From Auanema rhodensis (taxonomy: Eukaryota > Nematoda > Chromadorea > Rhabditida > Rhabditidae), in contig CAXKVF010000088.1 in NCBI GenBank assembly GCA_964057225.1, positions 124,001 through 188,000 of the forward strand: DNA of 64,000 nucleotides, read 5' to 3'. The stretch's first letter is position 1; each line of letters starts with the position of its first letter. Under the pieces are notes generated by a model. That model saw nothing but the letters and a program-made list of their open reading frames with translations. It did no database searches and had not been told where the DNA came from. Shown here piece by piece: positions 39,883 to 50,500 of the stretch. Position numbers and translations under genes: made by a program.

Positions 39883-42711
39883 CTAATCGCTAAGGAAAAG
39901 TTGAAGATGTTTGCGAAATTTGGGAGCTTTTTCAAGACTCACAATGTTTGATGGTATTGAATTCCAGAGTTCTATGGCTCTGTACTCGATACCTCTTCTA
40001 GTTTGAGTCTTCTGGACGTTTGGAAAATCCACAGTCCATTCGTGACGCCTTAGTGAGTGTGTGAATTTTTTGAGCTTAAAAATTTTCAAAGTATTCTCTG
40101 AAATTGGTTGTTTTATTTGGTTAAAATAAAAAATTAAATCGAAAACTAGTCTTCTGAAAAATAACTTTTGCCCCCCTAGCAAAGACAGTTGATCTTCATA
40201 GCTCATTTTAGATCCTGAGCGCATGAAAACTGCGCGCAGAAACTTTTTTTGAACATTTTCAATCCGGTCTTTGTCTTTAGAATCTTGTGGGGACCAGATA
40301 ATAGAAGCATATTCCAATATTGGTCTTATGTAAGTACAGAATAAGTTGTACATAAGAGAAGGCGATTTAGAGTAGAAACAACGTAAAATTATTTTACATT
40401 TTTTTGCTGCTTCACTTGTGATTTTGTTTATGTGGTTTGAGAAGGAGAGATTGTAATCTGTGAATACTCCAAGATCTTTGTAACAATCTACTGAAGATAG
40501 GTTAAAGTTACCAAAAGTGAAAGCGAAGTTTTCAGGATTACTAATTGGTTTATTTGACATAACCATTATTTTAGATTTAGAGATGTTAACGGCCATCCCG
40601 TTTGAGTCGCACCATAATTTTAATTGATCAAGGGCCCGCTGTAAACTAGTAGGGTTTTTGCTGTAGAGCTTCAAATCATCTGCATAGAGAATGGAGCTGA
40701 CATCATTAGGAAAATCGGATGTTATGTCATTTATGTAAAATAAAAACAACAGAGGACCAAGAACTGTACCTTGTGGTACACCACAAGTGAGTTGTTTAGG
40801 TGGTGATAAGGAATTATTGACCATAACTGAAAAAAACCTACCAGAGATGAAACTTTGGAGAAAGGAATGAAGTGGGCCTTGAATACCAATGGACTTGAGT
40901 TTTGAAAAAAGAGTAGAATGTTGTATAAGATCGAAGGCTTTTGAAAAGTCGATATAAGCTACAAAAACCGGAGTATTACAGTCCAATGATGATCTGAAAG
41001 AGATGTGGCTACTGAGAATTGCAGAAACAGTGCTTCTTTTAGGAAGGAAGGCGTGTTGATTTTGAGATATGGCACCATTGGAAATACCAAAATTAAGAAG
41101 TGGAGTACGTATTATACGTTCAAAGATTTTTGAGAGACTGGAAGTGAGTGAAATTGGGCGGTAGTTACTTGGATTTTCAGGTCGGCCCGTTTTGAAAATG
41201 GGACGAATCCAGGCTAACTTCCAATCAGGAGGACAAGTTGAGGTAACTAACAAATTGTGAAAAATAAAAGCTAATGGATTAGCCAGAGTAAAAGCACATT
41301 GTTTAAGAAAGTAATATGGAATACCATCCGGAGATGTGGATACCCTGAGTGGAAGACTATGAAGAGTTTTGTAGACCAATTCAGGTGTTATATCCATGAA
41401 ATCAATGGTATGACTGGAAGAAGAAGAGACGGAAACATGAGTGTTTTCCTGAGAGACAAGAGGAGAAAGAGGAGAAACCGTGAAAACCTCGGCAAATGCT
41501 GACACTTTATCAATATCTGAAGAAACTGACACATTGTTGACAGTGAGGTTTGGAATGTCAGATGTTTTACCATTTAATCGGGCCTTACAAAAACGATAAA
41601 AAAGTTTGGAGTTTTTTAAGGCAGCAATACGCTCTTCCTCTAAAGCACAATTGATTTTTATTAGCTTGTCCAATTTTACTGAAAGATTTTTACGGCGAAT
41701 CTCGTCAGATAGATATAAAGAGCAACTTAGCCTGTTAATTTGATTTCTGAGTTTTGCAATGTTACGATCCGCTTTTTTATTTTTCCTCGGTTGTTTTTTA
41801 GGAACATAAATGTCAATGATTGAATGTAGAATAGAGATAAACTTTGAATACGATTGGAGTGGAGTAAGACCTGAAAGTTCAGAACAGAAGTCGATGTTGA
41901 CCAGTTGCCTATTGATACGTTCATAATCAGCCAAAAGGAAATTGCGGTCTGATAACATGGAGAGAGATGTGGGTTCAGCACTATGTAAATCTTGTAGATG
42001 AAAATTTTCAGATTTTGAAAGTATATGAAAGGTGATGGAAAAATGATCCGAAGCCCCAAGTGGACCAGATCGCTTGATATTGTTGACACAACGAACGTTA
42101 TTTGTAATTATATAGTCAAGAATATTTTCACCTCTAGTAGGAAAATTTACTAGCTGGTTTAGACAATTGTGATTGAGAAATTGGAGTAGAATTCTACTAG
42201 AAGGAGTAGGTTGAGAACATATACCAAGATCCCAGTTTATTTTAGGGAAATTAAGATCACCAGTGAGATAGAGAGACCGATTAACTAAATGATTTTGTAG
42301 ATCACAAAGATAGTTTGAGAAATCTAAGCTAGATGATGATGGAGAACGGTAACAAACAGAAAAAATAGAATTGGAAGATGTGATGAGAATATTTATAAAC
42401 TGTATGGTAGATGAATTACAAGAGCAGGAAAGAAGACGAAAAGTAATATGTTTTTTGATGAAAAGTAGTACACCACCACCCCGTGATGAACATCTATCAG
42501 CCCTGAGGATATTATAGATGTCACCTAACGGAAGAAGATTAGTGTTAAATTGGGGGTAAAGCCAGGACTCTGATATAGCAATTATATCAGGAGAATTGGG
42601 AGAGATGATAACTGGGAGAAGATGAAGTTTGTTGAGAATTGAGCGTGCATTGTAACGGTGAACAGAAGTGTAAGTGTGGTTAGAGACGAGAACAGGTGTT
42701 GACGATAACAT
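39883..42711 (-). CDS. Retrotransposon ORF2: endonuclease and reverse transcriptase (942 aa)
   Basis: ORF2 encodes the enzyme that nicks target DNA and copies the element RNA from the nick. The N-terminal endonuclease domain (about 15-230) shows NARS (21-24), SESWL with E48, GDLNF with D152 and N154, LDYI with D199, and SDH with D222 and H223. These are the expected acidic and histidine catalytic positions of the APE family. A basic, helical linker follows. Reverse transcriptase (about 463-723) shows SPDGIPYYFL, NYRPISLTS, YIDFSKAFD with D589, GVPQGTVLGPLLF and YADD with D679-D680. The C-terminal region has YIRPILEYASIIWSP, typical of CR1/L2/Jockey proteins, and there is no RNase H. I chose the ATG at 42711 because it is the first ATG in the frame; the frame is open further upstream only through non-ATG codons. 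The ATG lies 4 bases after the ORF1 stop, which suggests termination-reinitiation. The frame ends in TAG with no internal stop, so this copy may still be catalytically competent. Confidence 0.95.
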   Translation of the reverse strand: MLSSTPVLVSNHTYTSVHRYNARSILNKLHLLPVIISPNSPDIIAISESWLYPQFNTNLLPLGDIYNILRADRCSSRGGGVLLFIKKHITFRLLSCSCNSSTIQFINILITSSNSIFSVCYRSPSSSSLDFSNYLCDLQNHLVNRSLYLTGDLNFPKINWDLGICSQPTPSSRILLQFLNHNCLNQLVNFPTRGENILDYIITNNVRCVNNIKRSGPLGASDHFSITFHILSKSENFHLQDLHSAEPTSLSMLSDRNFLLADYERINRQLVNIDFCSELSGLTPLQSYSKFISILHSIIDIYVPKKQPRKNKKADRNIAKLRNQINRLSCSLYLSDEIRRKNLSVKLDKLIKINCALEEERIAALKNSKLFYRFCKARLNGKTSDIPNLTVNNVSVSSDIDKVSAFAEVFTVSPLSPLVSQENTHVSVSSSSSHTIDFMDITPELVYKTLHSLPLRVSTSPDGIPYYFLKQCAFTLANPLAFIFHNLLVTSTCPPDWKLAWIRPIFKTGRPENPSNYRPISLTSSLSKIFERIIRTPLLNFGISNGAISQNQHAFLPKRSTVSAILSSHISFRSSLDCNTPVFVAYIDFSKAFDLIQHSTLFSKLKSIGIQGPLHSFLQSFISGRFFSVMVNNSLSPPKQLTCGVPQGTVLGPLLFLFYINDITSDFPNDVSSILYADDLKLYSKNPTSLQRALDQLKLWCDSNGMAVNISKSKIMVMSNKPISNPENFAFTFGNFNLSSVDCYKDLGVFTDYNLSFSNHINKITSEAAKKCKIILRCFYSKSPSLMYNLFCTYIRPILEYASIIWSPQDSKDKDRIENVQKKFLRAVFMRSGSKMSYEDQLSLLGGQKLFFRRLVFDLIFYFNQIKQPISENTLKIFKLKKFTHSLRRHEWTVDFPNVQKTQTRRGIEYRAIELWNSIPSNIVSLEKAPKFRKHLQLFLSD

Positions 42712-42715
42712 TGGA

Positions 42716-43785
42716 TCAACGAAAGGACCCGTTATTGGACAAAACAACAGAAGATGATGCAGAAGGACTACTCATAGATCTGGTATTAGGTCCAGTTGGT
42801 TTAACTACCCGAGGCGGATTTTTTCTCCTTCTTGGGCTTATTGAATGATTTTTATCTGTTGGTACAGACACCTGCCTATTGTTAGACCGACTGGGTCTAC
42901 CAGATTTACGAGGGGGGCTGGAGATGAGAGAAGAAATTGGTTTTAAGATTGAACTGCAAACGGCATCAACTACTGAAGGGGTTTCAGCTGGTTGAGTGTC
43001 CACAGTGACAGAGAGAGTGTTGATGGCATGCGAAGTAACATTGGTAGATTTACGGGGGACTTCAATAATTTTGAGATCCCGTACAAGAAAAGTCTTTTCA
43101 GTGTTATTTTCATTCTTGATTTTTGCTTCTTTTCGCAAGTTTTTCTCCAGTTCAATTTCGAAGGGGAGATAATCTCGTCGCAAAAACGTTTTTGAGAGGA
43201 AATCGAAGCATTTTGATTTATTGAATTTAATAACTTGAATAATCTTGTCACGTAAATCTACCGATGGACACGTAATTATGAGAGGGCCAGGGGAATTAGA
43301 TTTGAGAGTTGAACGTGCAATAGTAATTTGATTGCTATCGATCAAAGAAGACAAAGTGGTGTCCTGAGATTTCTCGATAATAAGATAATAAGTTTTAGTA
43401 ACAACAGAGGTTCAGTTGGAAATTCTGTTGACTTTAATGGCACTCGAAACCAAAGGGCTCTTTTGGCACGGTAGAGGTACTTTGTCTCCTCTGATCGTAA
43501 TTTTTGAAAATGACATGCTACATTGAGTGGGGAAAAAGTTGGAACACAGGTAGAATTAGTGTTGCTAGTGGTTTGAAATGAGTTAAAAGTTTGCTCTAAC
43601 TTATCTAAGCGGGATTTGAAATCCGTTTCGATAGTTTTTAAGCGAGCCTCGTGCGACGTGATACTAATTTTCATACAGTTAAGCTCATTTTTTATATCAT
43701 TTGACAATTTTGAAAAAGAGTTCTCGAGAGACTTTGAGAAATTTTGAAGAGCATTTGTAAGAAAATCATTAGTCACGAAAGACAT
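42716..43785 (-). pseudogene. Retrotransposon ORF1, broken by a frameshift
   Basis: ORF1 proteins of LINEs bind element RNA and form the ribonucleoprotein with ORF2. The reading starts at the ATG at 43785. The first part (43785-43342, 147 aa) is rich in charged and hydrophobic residues spaced like a coiled coil (about residues 25-72). It stops early, and its last 20 or so residues are low-complexity Leu and do not fit the family. A second frame, offset by one base, is open from 43411 to 42716 (231 aa). It begins as a compact domain with PLIITCPSVDLRDKI and DYLPFEIELEKNLRKEAK, resembling the RRM-like plus C-terminal fold of LINE ORF1 proteins. It continues through a Ser/Pro-rich stretch to a basic motif, SPRRRKNPPR, and ends SNNGSFR. 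The indel should lie within 43342-43411, where the two frames overlap. No CCHC zinc knuckles are seen. Element 2 retains a clear homologue of the C-terminal part, which supports one original ORF. Confidence 0.85.
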
Positions 43786-43983
43786 ATTGAAAAACGAGGG
43801 AGTAAAAGAAGGGAAGTAAGAAAGAATAAGAATAAACACTGAAGTGGAAAATAAAAAAGAAACAAATACGAGAGAAAGGAAATAATGATAAAACTAAAAT
43901 GCGATACGAAAGAGAGCGCACCTTGACAAAGCCAGTCCGACGAAAATTTCCTTGACAGAAACGGATCCGGATCCAAACAGCGG
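43786..43983 (-). other. 5' UTR of element 1, between minisatellite and ORF1
   Basis: About 200 bases separate the minisatellite from the ORF1 ATG. In the element's sense this stretch is very T-rich and contains a tandem GGATCC pair (plus strand 43963-43974). LINEs usually carry an internal promoter here, but no TATA box or DPE-like element could be assigned. A frame read through the minisatellite continues here into a hydrophobic Leu/Phe-rich run and stops at 43773; I regard it as spurious. Confidence 0.6.
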
Positions 43984-44510
43984 AAGTCAACTGACGAGTG
44001 GGAGGTCAACTGACGAGTGAGGAGGTCAACTGACGAGTGGGAGGTCAACTGACGAGTGTGGAGGTCAACTGACGAGTGGGAGGTCAACTGACGAGTGGGG
44101 AGGTCAACTGACGAGTGGGAGGTCAACTGACGAGTGAGGAGGTCAACTGACGAGTGGGAGGTCAACTGACGAGTGAGGAGGTCAACTGACGAGTGAGAGG
44201 TCAACTGACGAGTGGGGAGGTCAACTGACGAGTGGGGAGGTCAACTGACGAGTGGGGAGGTCAACTGACGAGTGGGGAGGTCAACTGACGAGTGGGAGGT
44301 CAACTGACGAGTGGGAGGTCAACTGACGAGTGAGGAGGTCAACTGACGAGTGGGAGGTCAACTGACGAGTGGGAGGTCAACTGACGAGTGAGGACGTCAA
44401 CTGACGAGTGAGGAGGTCAACTGACGAGTGAGGAGGTCAACTGACGAGTGAGGAGGTCAACTGACGAGTGAGGAGGTCAACTGACGAGTGAGGAGGTCAA
44501 CTGACGAGTG
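43984..44510. repeat. 5' minisatellite of element 1, 27 copies of a 19-20 bp unit
   Basis: The core GTCAACTGACGAGTG occurs 27 times, joined by spacers GGAG, AGGAG, GGGAG, TGGAG or AGAG. This gives units of 19 or 20 bp. The first unit, next to the 5' UTR, is a GGAAG variant (43983-44000) and may be the seed. The outer units from about 44400 to 44510 are identical 20-mers (AGGAGGTCAACTGACGAGTG), whereas inner units mix lengths, so homogenisation is strongest at the junction side. It may be a 5' UTR promoter-like array of the element family (compare the much longer monomers of mouse L1), or an expansion formed during or after insertion. Confidence 0.97.
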
Positions 44511-44539
44511 TTCACGTAAATTTCAAAATTTTAAATTTC
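44511..44539. other. Satellite-derived filler at the 5' junction of element 1
   Basis: Between the last minisatellite unit and the right target-site copy lie 29 bases. The first 17 (TTCACGTAAATTTCAAA) are identical to the satellite just downstream of the insertion site (44549-44565). The rest (ATTTTAAATTTC) again contains AAATTTC from the same monomer region. This looks like templated insertion or template switching when the 5' end of the cDNA was joined to target DNA. Confidence 0.75.
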
Positions 44540-44545
44540 AAATTA
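44540..44545. other. Target-site duplication of element 1, right copy (AAATTA)
   Basis: AAATTA at monomer positions 94-99 repeats 39336-39341. The satellite then continues with position 100 onward, so the array is in register across the insertion. Confidence 0.85.
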
Positions 44546-47500
44546 AAGTTCACGTAAATTTCAAAGTCATGGTTACCATGAAGCAATATCAATAAAAATT
44601 TGTTTTTAGACTAATATGGACATGGGGAATCTAATTTTGAAAACCGCATCTCTTTATCTTTTACGTGAAGCGAGTTACATACCAAGTGCACATCACGTGT
44701 ACATTTAATTAGCATAAATTAAAGTTCACGTAAATTTCAAAGTCATGGTTACCATGAACCAATATCAATAAAAATTTGTTTTTAGACTAATATGGACATG
44801 GGGAATCTAATTTTGAAAACCGCATCTCTTTATCTTTCACGTGAAGCGAGTTACATACCAAGTGCACATCACGTGTACATTTAATTAGCATAAATTAAAG
44901 TTCACGTAAATTTCAAAGTCATGGTTACCATGAAGCAATATCAATAAAAATTTGTTTTTAGACTAATATGGACATGTGGAATCTAATTTTGAAAACCGCA
45001 TCTCTTTATCTTTCACGTGAAGCGAGTTACATACCAAGTGCACATCACGTGTACATTTAATTAGCATAAATTAAAGTTCACGTAAAATTCAAAGTCATGG
45101 TTACCATGAACCAATATCAATAAAAATTTGTTTTTAGACTAATATGGACATGGGGAATCTAATTTTGAAAACCGCATCTCTTTATCTTTCACGTGAAGCG
45201 AGTTACATACCAAGTGCACATCACGTGTACATTTAATTAGCATAAATTAAAGTTCACGTAAATTTCAAAGTCATGGTTACCATGAACCAATATCAACAAA
45301 AATTTGTTTTTAGACTAATATGGACATGGGGAATCTAATTTTGGAAACCGCATCTCTTTATCTTTCACGTGAAGCGAGTTACATACCAAGTGCACATCAC
45401 GTGTACATTTAATTAGCATAAATTAAAGTTCACGTAAATTTCAAAGTCATGGTTACCATGCACCAATATCAATAAAAATTTGTTTTTAGACTAATATGGA
45501 CATGGGGAATCTAATTTTGAAAACCGCATCTCTTTATCTTTTACGTGAAGCGAGTTACATACCAAGTGCACATCACGTGTACATTTAATTAGCATAAATT
45601 AAAGTTCACGTAAATTTCAAAGTCATGGTTACCATGAAGCAATATCAATAAAAATTTGTTTTTAGACTAATATGGACATGGGGAATCTAATTTTGAAAAC
45701 CGCATCTCTTTATCTTTCACGTGAAGCGAGTTACATACCAAGTGCACATCACGTGTACATTTAATTAGCATAAATTAAAGTTCACGTAAATTTCAAAGTC
45801 ATGGTTACCATGAACCAATATCAATAAAAATTTGTTTTTAGACTAATATGGACATGGGGAATCTAATTTTGAAAACCGCATCTCTTTATCTTTCACGTGA
45901 AGCGAGTTACATACCAAGTGCACATCACGTGTACATTTAATTAGCATAAATTAAAGTTCACGTAAATTTCAAAGTCATGGTTACCATGCACCAATATCAA
46001 TAAAAATTTGTTTTTAGACTAATATGGACATGGGGAATCTAATTTTGAAAACCGCATCTCTTTATCTTTCACGTGAAGCGAGTTACATACCAAGTGCACA
46101 TCACGTGTACATTTAATTAGCATAAATTAAAGTTCACGTAAATTTCAAAGTCATGGTTACCATGCACCAATATCAATAAAAATTTGTTTTTAGACTAATA
46201 TGGACATGGGGAATCTAATTTTGAAAACCGCATCTCTTTATCTTTCACGTGAAGCGAGTTACATACCAAGTGCACATCACGTGTACATTTAATTAGCATA
46301 AATTAAAGTTCACGTAAATTTCAAAGTCATGGTTACCATGAACCAATATCAATAAAAATTTGTTTTTAGACTAATATGGACATGGGGAATCTAATTTTGA
46401 AAACCGCATCTCTTTATCTTTCACGTGAAGCGAGTTACATACCAAGTGCACATCACGTGTACATTTAATTAGCATAAATTAAAGTTCACGTAAATTTCAA
46501 AGTCATGGTTACCATGCACCAATATCAATAAAAATTTGTTTTTAGACTAATATGGACATGGGGAATCTAATTTTGAAAACCGCATCTCTTTATCTTTCAC
46601 GTGAAGCGAGTTACATACCAAGTGCACATCACGTGTACATTTAATTAGCATAAATTAAAGTTCACGTAAATTTCAAAGTCATGGTTACCATGAAGCAATA
46701 TCAATAAAAATTTGTTTTTAGACTAATATGGACATGGGGAATCTAATTTTGAAAACCGCATCTCTTTATCTTTCACGTGAAGCGAGTTACATACCAAGTG
46801 CACATCACGTGTACATTTAATTAGCATAAATTAAAGTTCACGTAAATTTCAAAGTCATGGTTACCATGCACCAATATCAATAAAAATTTGTTTTTAGACT
46901 AATATGGACATGGGGAATCTAATTTTGAAAACCGCATCTCTTTATCTTTCACGTGAAGCGAGTTACATACCAAGTGCACATCACGTGTACATTTAATTAG
47001 CATAAATTAAAGTTCACGTAAATTTCAAAGTCATGGTTACCATGCACCAATATCAATAAAAATTTGTTTTTAGACTAATATGGACATGGGGAATCTAATT
47101 TTGAAAACCGCATCTCTTTATCTTTCACGTGAAGCGAGTTACATACCAAGTGCACATCACGTGTACATTTAATTAGCATAAATTAAAGTTCACGTAAATT
47201 TCAAAGTCATGGTTACCATGAAGCAATATCAATAAAAATTTGTTTTTAGACTAATATGGACATGTGGAATCTAATTTTGAAAACCGCATCTCTTTATCTT
47301 TCACGTGAAGCGAGTTACATACCAAGTGCACATCACGTGTACATTTAATTAGCATAAATTAAAGTTCACGTAAAATTCAAAGTCATGGTTACCATGAACC
47401 AATATCAATAAAAATTTGTTTTTAGACTAATATGGACATGGGGAATCTAATTTTGAAAACCGCATCTCTTTATCTTTCACGTGAAGCGAGTTACATACCA

Positions 47501-50500
47501 AGTGCACATCACGTGTACATTTAATTAGCATAAATTAAAGTTCACGTAAATTTCAAAGTCATGGTTACCATGAACCAATATCAATAAAAATTTGTTTTTA
47601 GACTAATATGGACATGGGGAATCTAATTTTGAAAACCGCATCTCTTTATCTTTTACGTGAAGCGAGTTACATACCAAGTGCACATCACGTGTACATTTAA
47701 TTAGCATAAATTAAAGTTCACGTAAATTTCAAAGTCATGGTTACCATGCACCAATATCAATAAAAATTTGTTTTTAGACTAATATGGACATGGGGAATCT
47801 AATTTTGAAAACCGCATCTCTTTATCTTTCACGTGAAGGGAGTTACATACCAAGTGCACATCACGTGTACATTTAATTAGCATAAATTAAAGTTCACGTA
47901 AATTTCAAAGTCATGGTTACCATGAAGCAATATCAATAAAAATTTGTTTTTAGACTAATATGGACATGGGGAATCTAATTTTGAAAACCGCATCTCTTTA
48001 TCTTTCACGTGAAGGGAGTTACATACCAAGTGCACATCACGTGTACATTTAATTAGCATAAATTAAAGTTCACGTAAATTTCAAAGTCATGGTTACCATG
48101 AACCAATATCAATAAAAATTTGTTTTTAGACTAATATGGACATGGGGAATCTAATTTTGAAAACCGCATCTCTTTATCTTTCACGTGAAGCGAGTTACAT
48201 ACCAAGTGCACATCACGTGTACATTTAATTAGCATAAATTAAAGTTCACGTAAATTTCAAAGTCATGGTTACCATGCACCAATATCAATAAAAATTTGTT
48301 TTTAGACTAATATGGACATGGGGAATCTAATTTTGAAAACCGCATCTCTTTATCTTTCACGTGAAGCGAGTTACATACCAAGTGCACATCACGTGTACAT
48401 TTAATTAGCATAAATTAAAGTTCACGTAAATTTCAAAGTCATGGTTACCATGAAGCAATATCAATAAAAATTTGTTTTTAGACTAATATGGAAATGGGGA
48501 ATCTAATTTTGAAAACCGCATCTCTTTATCTTTCACGTGAAGCGAGTTACATACCAAGTGCACATCACGTGTACATTTAATTAGCATAAATTAAAGTTCA
48601 CGTAAATTTCAAAGTCATGGTTACCATGAACCAATATCAATAAAAATTTGTTTTTAGACTAATATGGACATGGGGAATCTAATTTTGAAAACCGCATCTC
48701 TTTATCTTTCACGTGAAGCGAGTTACATACCAAGTGCACATCACGTGTACATTTAATTAGCATAAATTAAAGTTCACGTAAAATTCAAAGTCATGGTTAC
48801 CATGCACCAATATCAATAAAAATTTGTTTTTAGACTAATATGGACATGGGGAATCTAATTTTGAAAACCGCATCTCTTTATCTTTTACGTGAAGCGAGTT
48901 ACATACCAAGTGCACATCACGTGTACATTTAATTAGCATAAATTAAAGTTCACGTAAATTTCAAAGTCATGGTTACCATGCACCAATATCAATAAAAATT
49001 TGTTTTTAGACTAATATGGACATGGGGAATCTAATTTTGAAAACCGCATCTCTTTATCTTTCACGTGAAGCGAGTTACATACCAAGTGCACATCACGTGT
49101 ACATTTAATTAGCATAAATTAAAGTTCACGTAAATTTCAAAGTCATGGTTACCATGAACCAATATCAATAAAAATTTGTTTTTAGACTAATATGGACATG
49201 GGGAATCTAATTTTGAAAACCGCATCTCTTTATCTTTCACGTGAAGCGAGTTACATACCAAGTGCACATCACGTGTACATTTAATTAGCATAAATTAAAG
49301 TTCACGTAAATTTCAAAGTCATGGTTACCATGAACCAATATCAATAAAAATTTGTTTTTAGACTAATATGGACATGGGGAATCTAATTTTGAAAACCGCA
49401 TCTCTTTATCTTTCACGTGAAGCGAGTTACATACCAAGTGCACATCACGTGTACATTTAATTAGCATAAATTAAAGTTCACGTAAATTTCAAAGTCATGG
49501 TTACCATGCACCAATATCAATAAAAATTTGTTTTTAGACTAATATGGACATGGGGAATCTAATTTTGAAAACCGCATCTCTTTATCTTTCACGTGAAGCG
49601 AGTTACATACCAAGTGCACATCACGTGTACATTTAATTAGCATAAATTAAAGTTCACGTAAATTTCAAAGTCATGGTTACCATGCACCAATATCAATAAA
49701 AATTTGTTTTTAGACTAATATGGACATGGGGAATCTAATTTTGAAAACCGCATCTCTTTATCTTTCACGTGAAGCGAGTTACATACCAAGTGCACATCAC
49801 GTGTACATTTAATTAGCATAAATTAAAGTTCACGTAAATTTCAAAGTCATGGTTACCATGCACCAATATCAATAAAAATTTGTTTTTAGACTAATATGGA
49901 CATGGGGAATCTAATTTTGAAAACCGCATCTCTTTATCTTTCACGTGAAGCGAGTTACATACCAAGTGCACATCACGTGTACATTTAATTAGCATAAATT
50001 AAAGTTCACGTAAATTTCAAAGTCATGGTTACCATGCACCAATATCAATAAAAATTTGTTTTTAGACTAATATGGACATGGGGAATCTAATTTTGAAAAC
50101 CGCATCTCTTTATCTTTTACGTGAAGCGAGTTACATACCAAGTGCACATCACGTGTACATTTAATTAGCATAAATTAAAGTTCACGTAAATTTCAAAGTC
50201 ATGGTTACCATGAAGCAATATCAATAAAAATTTGTTTTTAGACTAATATGGACATGGGGAATCTAATTTTGAAAACCGCATCTCTTTATCTTTCACGTGA
50301 AGCGAGTTACATACCAAGTGCACATCACGTGTACATTTAATTAGCATAAATTAAAGTTCACGTAAATTTCAAAGTCATGGTTACCATGCACCAATATCAA
50401 TAAAAATTTGTTTTTAGACTAATATGGACATGGGGAATCTAATTTTGAAAACCGCATCTCTTTATCTTTCACGTGAAGCGAGTTACATACCAAGTGCACA

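Larger units (their letters stand above)
39342..44539 (-). mobile_element. Non-LTR retrotransposon 1 (CR1/L2/Jockey-like), near full length
   Basis: This is an autonomous LINE-type element inserted in the satellite on the minus strand. In its own direction it has a minisatellite (44510-43984), a 5' UTR, ORF1 (43785-42716, frameshifted), ORF2 (42711-39883) with endonuclease and reverse transcriptase, and a 3' UTR ending at 39342. There are no long terminal repeats and no poly(A) tail. The satellite breaks after monomer position 99 and resumes at position 94, giving a 6-bp target-site duplication. The endonuclease plus RT without RNase H, and the conserved C-terminal block after RT, fit the CR1/L2/Rex1/Jockey assemblage. 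The exact clade would need a phylogeny. Transcription would run leftwards, away from array 2. Confidence 0.95.

Noticed and set aside
41299-42089. Short frames on both strands inside ORF2 of element 1
   Set aside because: They are shadows of the intact ORF2 frame and encode nothing recognisable.
43342-43411. Programmed -1 frameshift joining the two halves of element 1 ORF1
   Set aside because: The offset is compatible with -1, but no canonical X XXY YYZ heptamer in the right phase was found in the overlap. A simple indel is the more economical reading.
43773-44204. A 143-codon minus-strand frame through the minisatellite with a repeated TSHSSVDLLTRQ-type peptide
   Set aside because: It follows from the repeat's lack of stops in that frame, changes frame with the 19/20-bp unit variants, and ends in low-complexity Leu/Phe before the ORF1 start. 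No supporting homology.
43984-44510. Hammerhead ribozyme in the minisatellite (GTC followed by CTGACGAG on the plus strand)
   Set aside because: CTGACGAG matches the CUGANGAG half of the hammerhead core and GTC could be a cleavage triplet, but no unit has the required GAAA segment, no stem II can be drawn, and the strand is antisense to the element.
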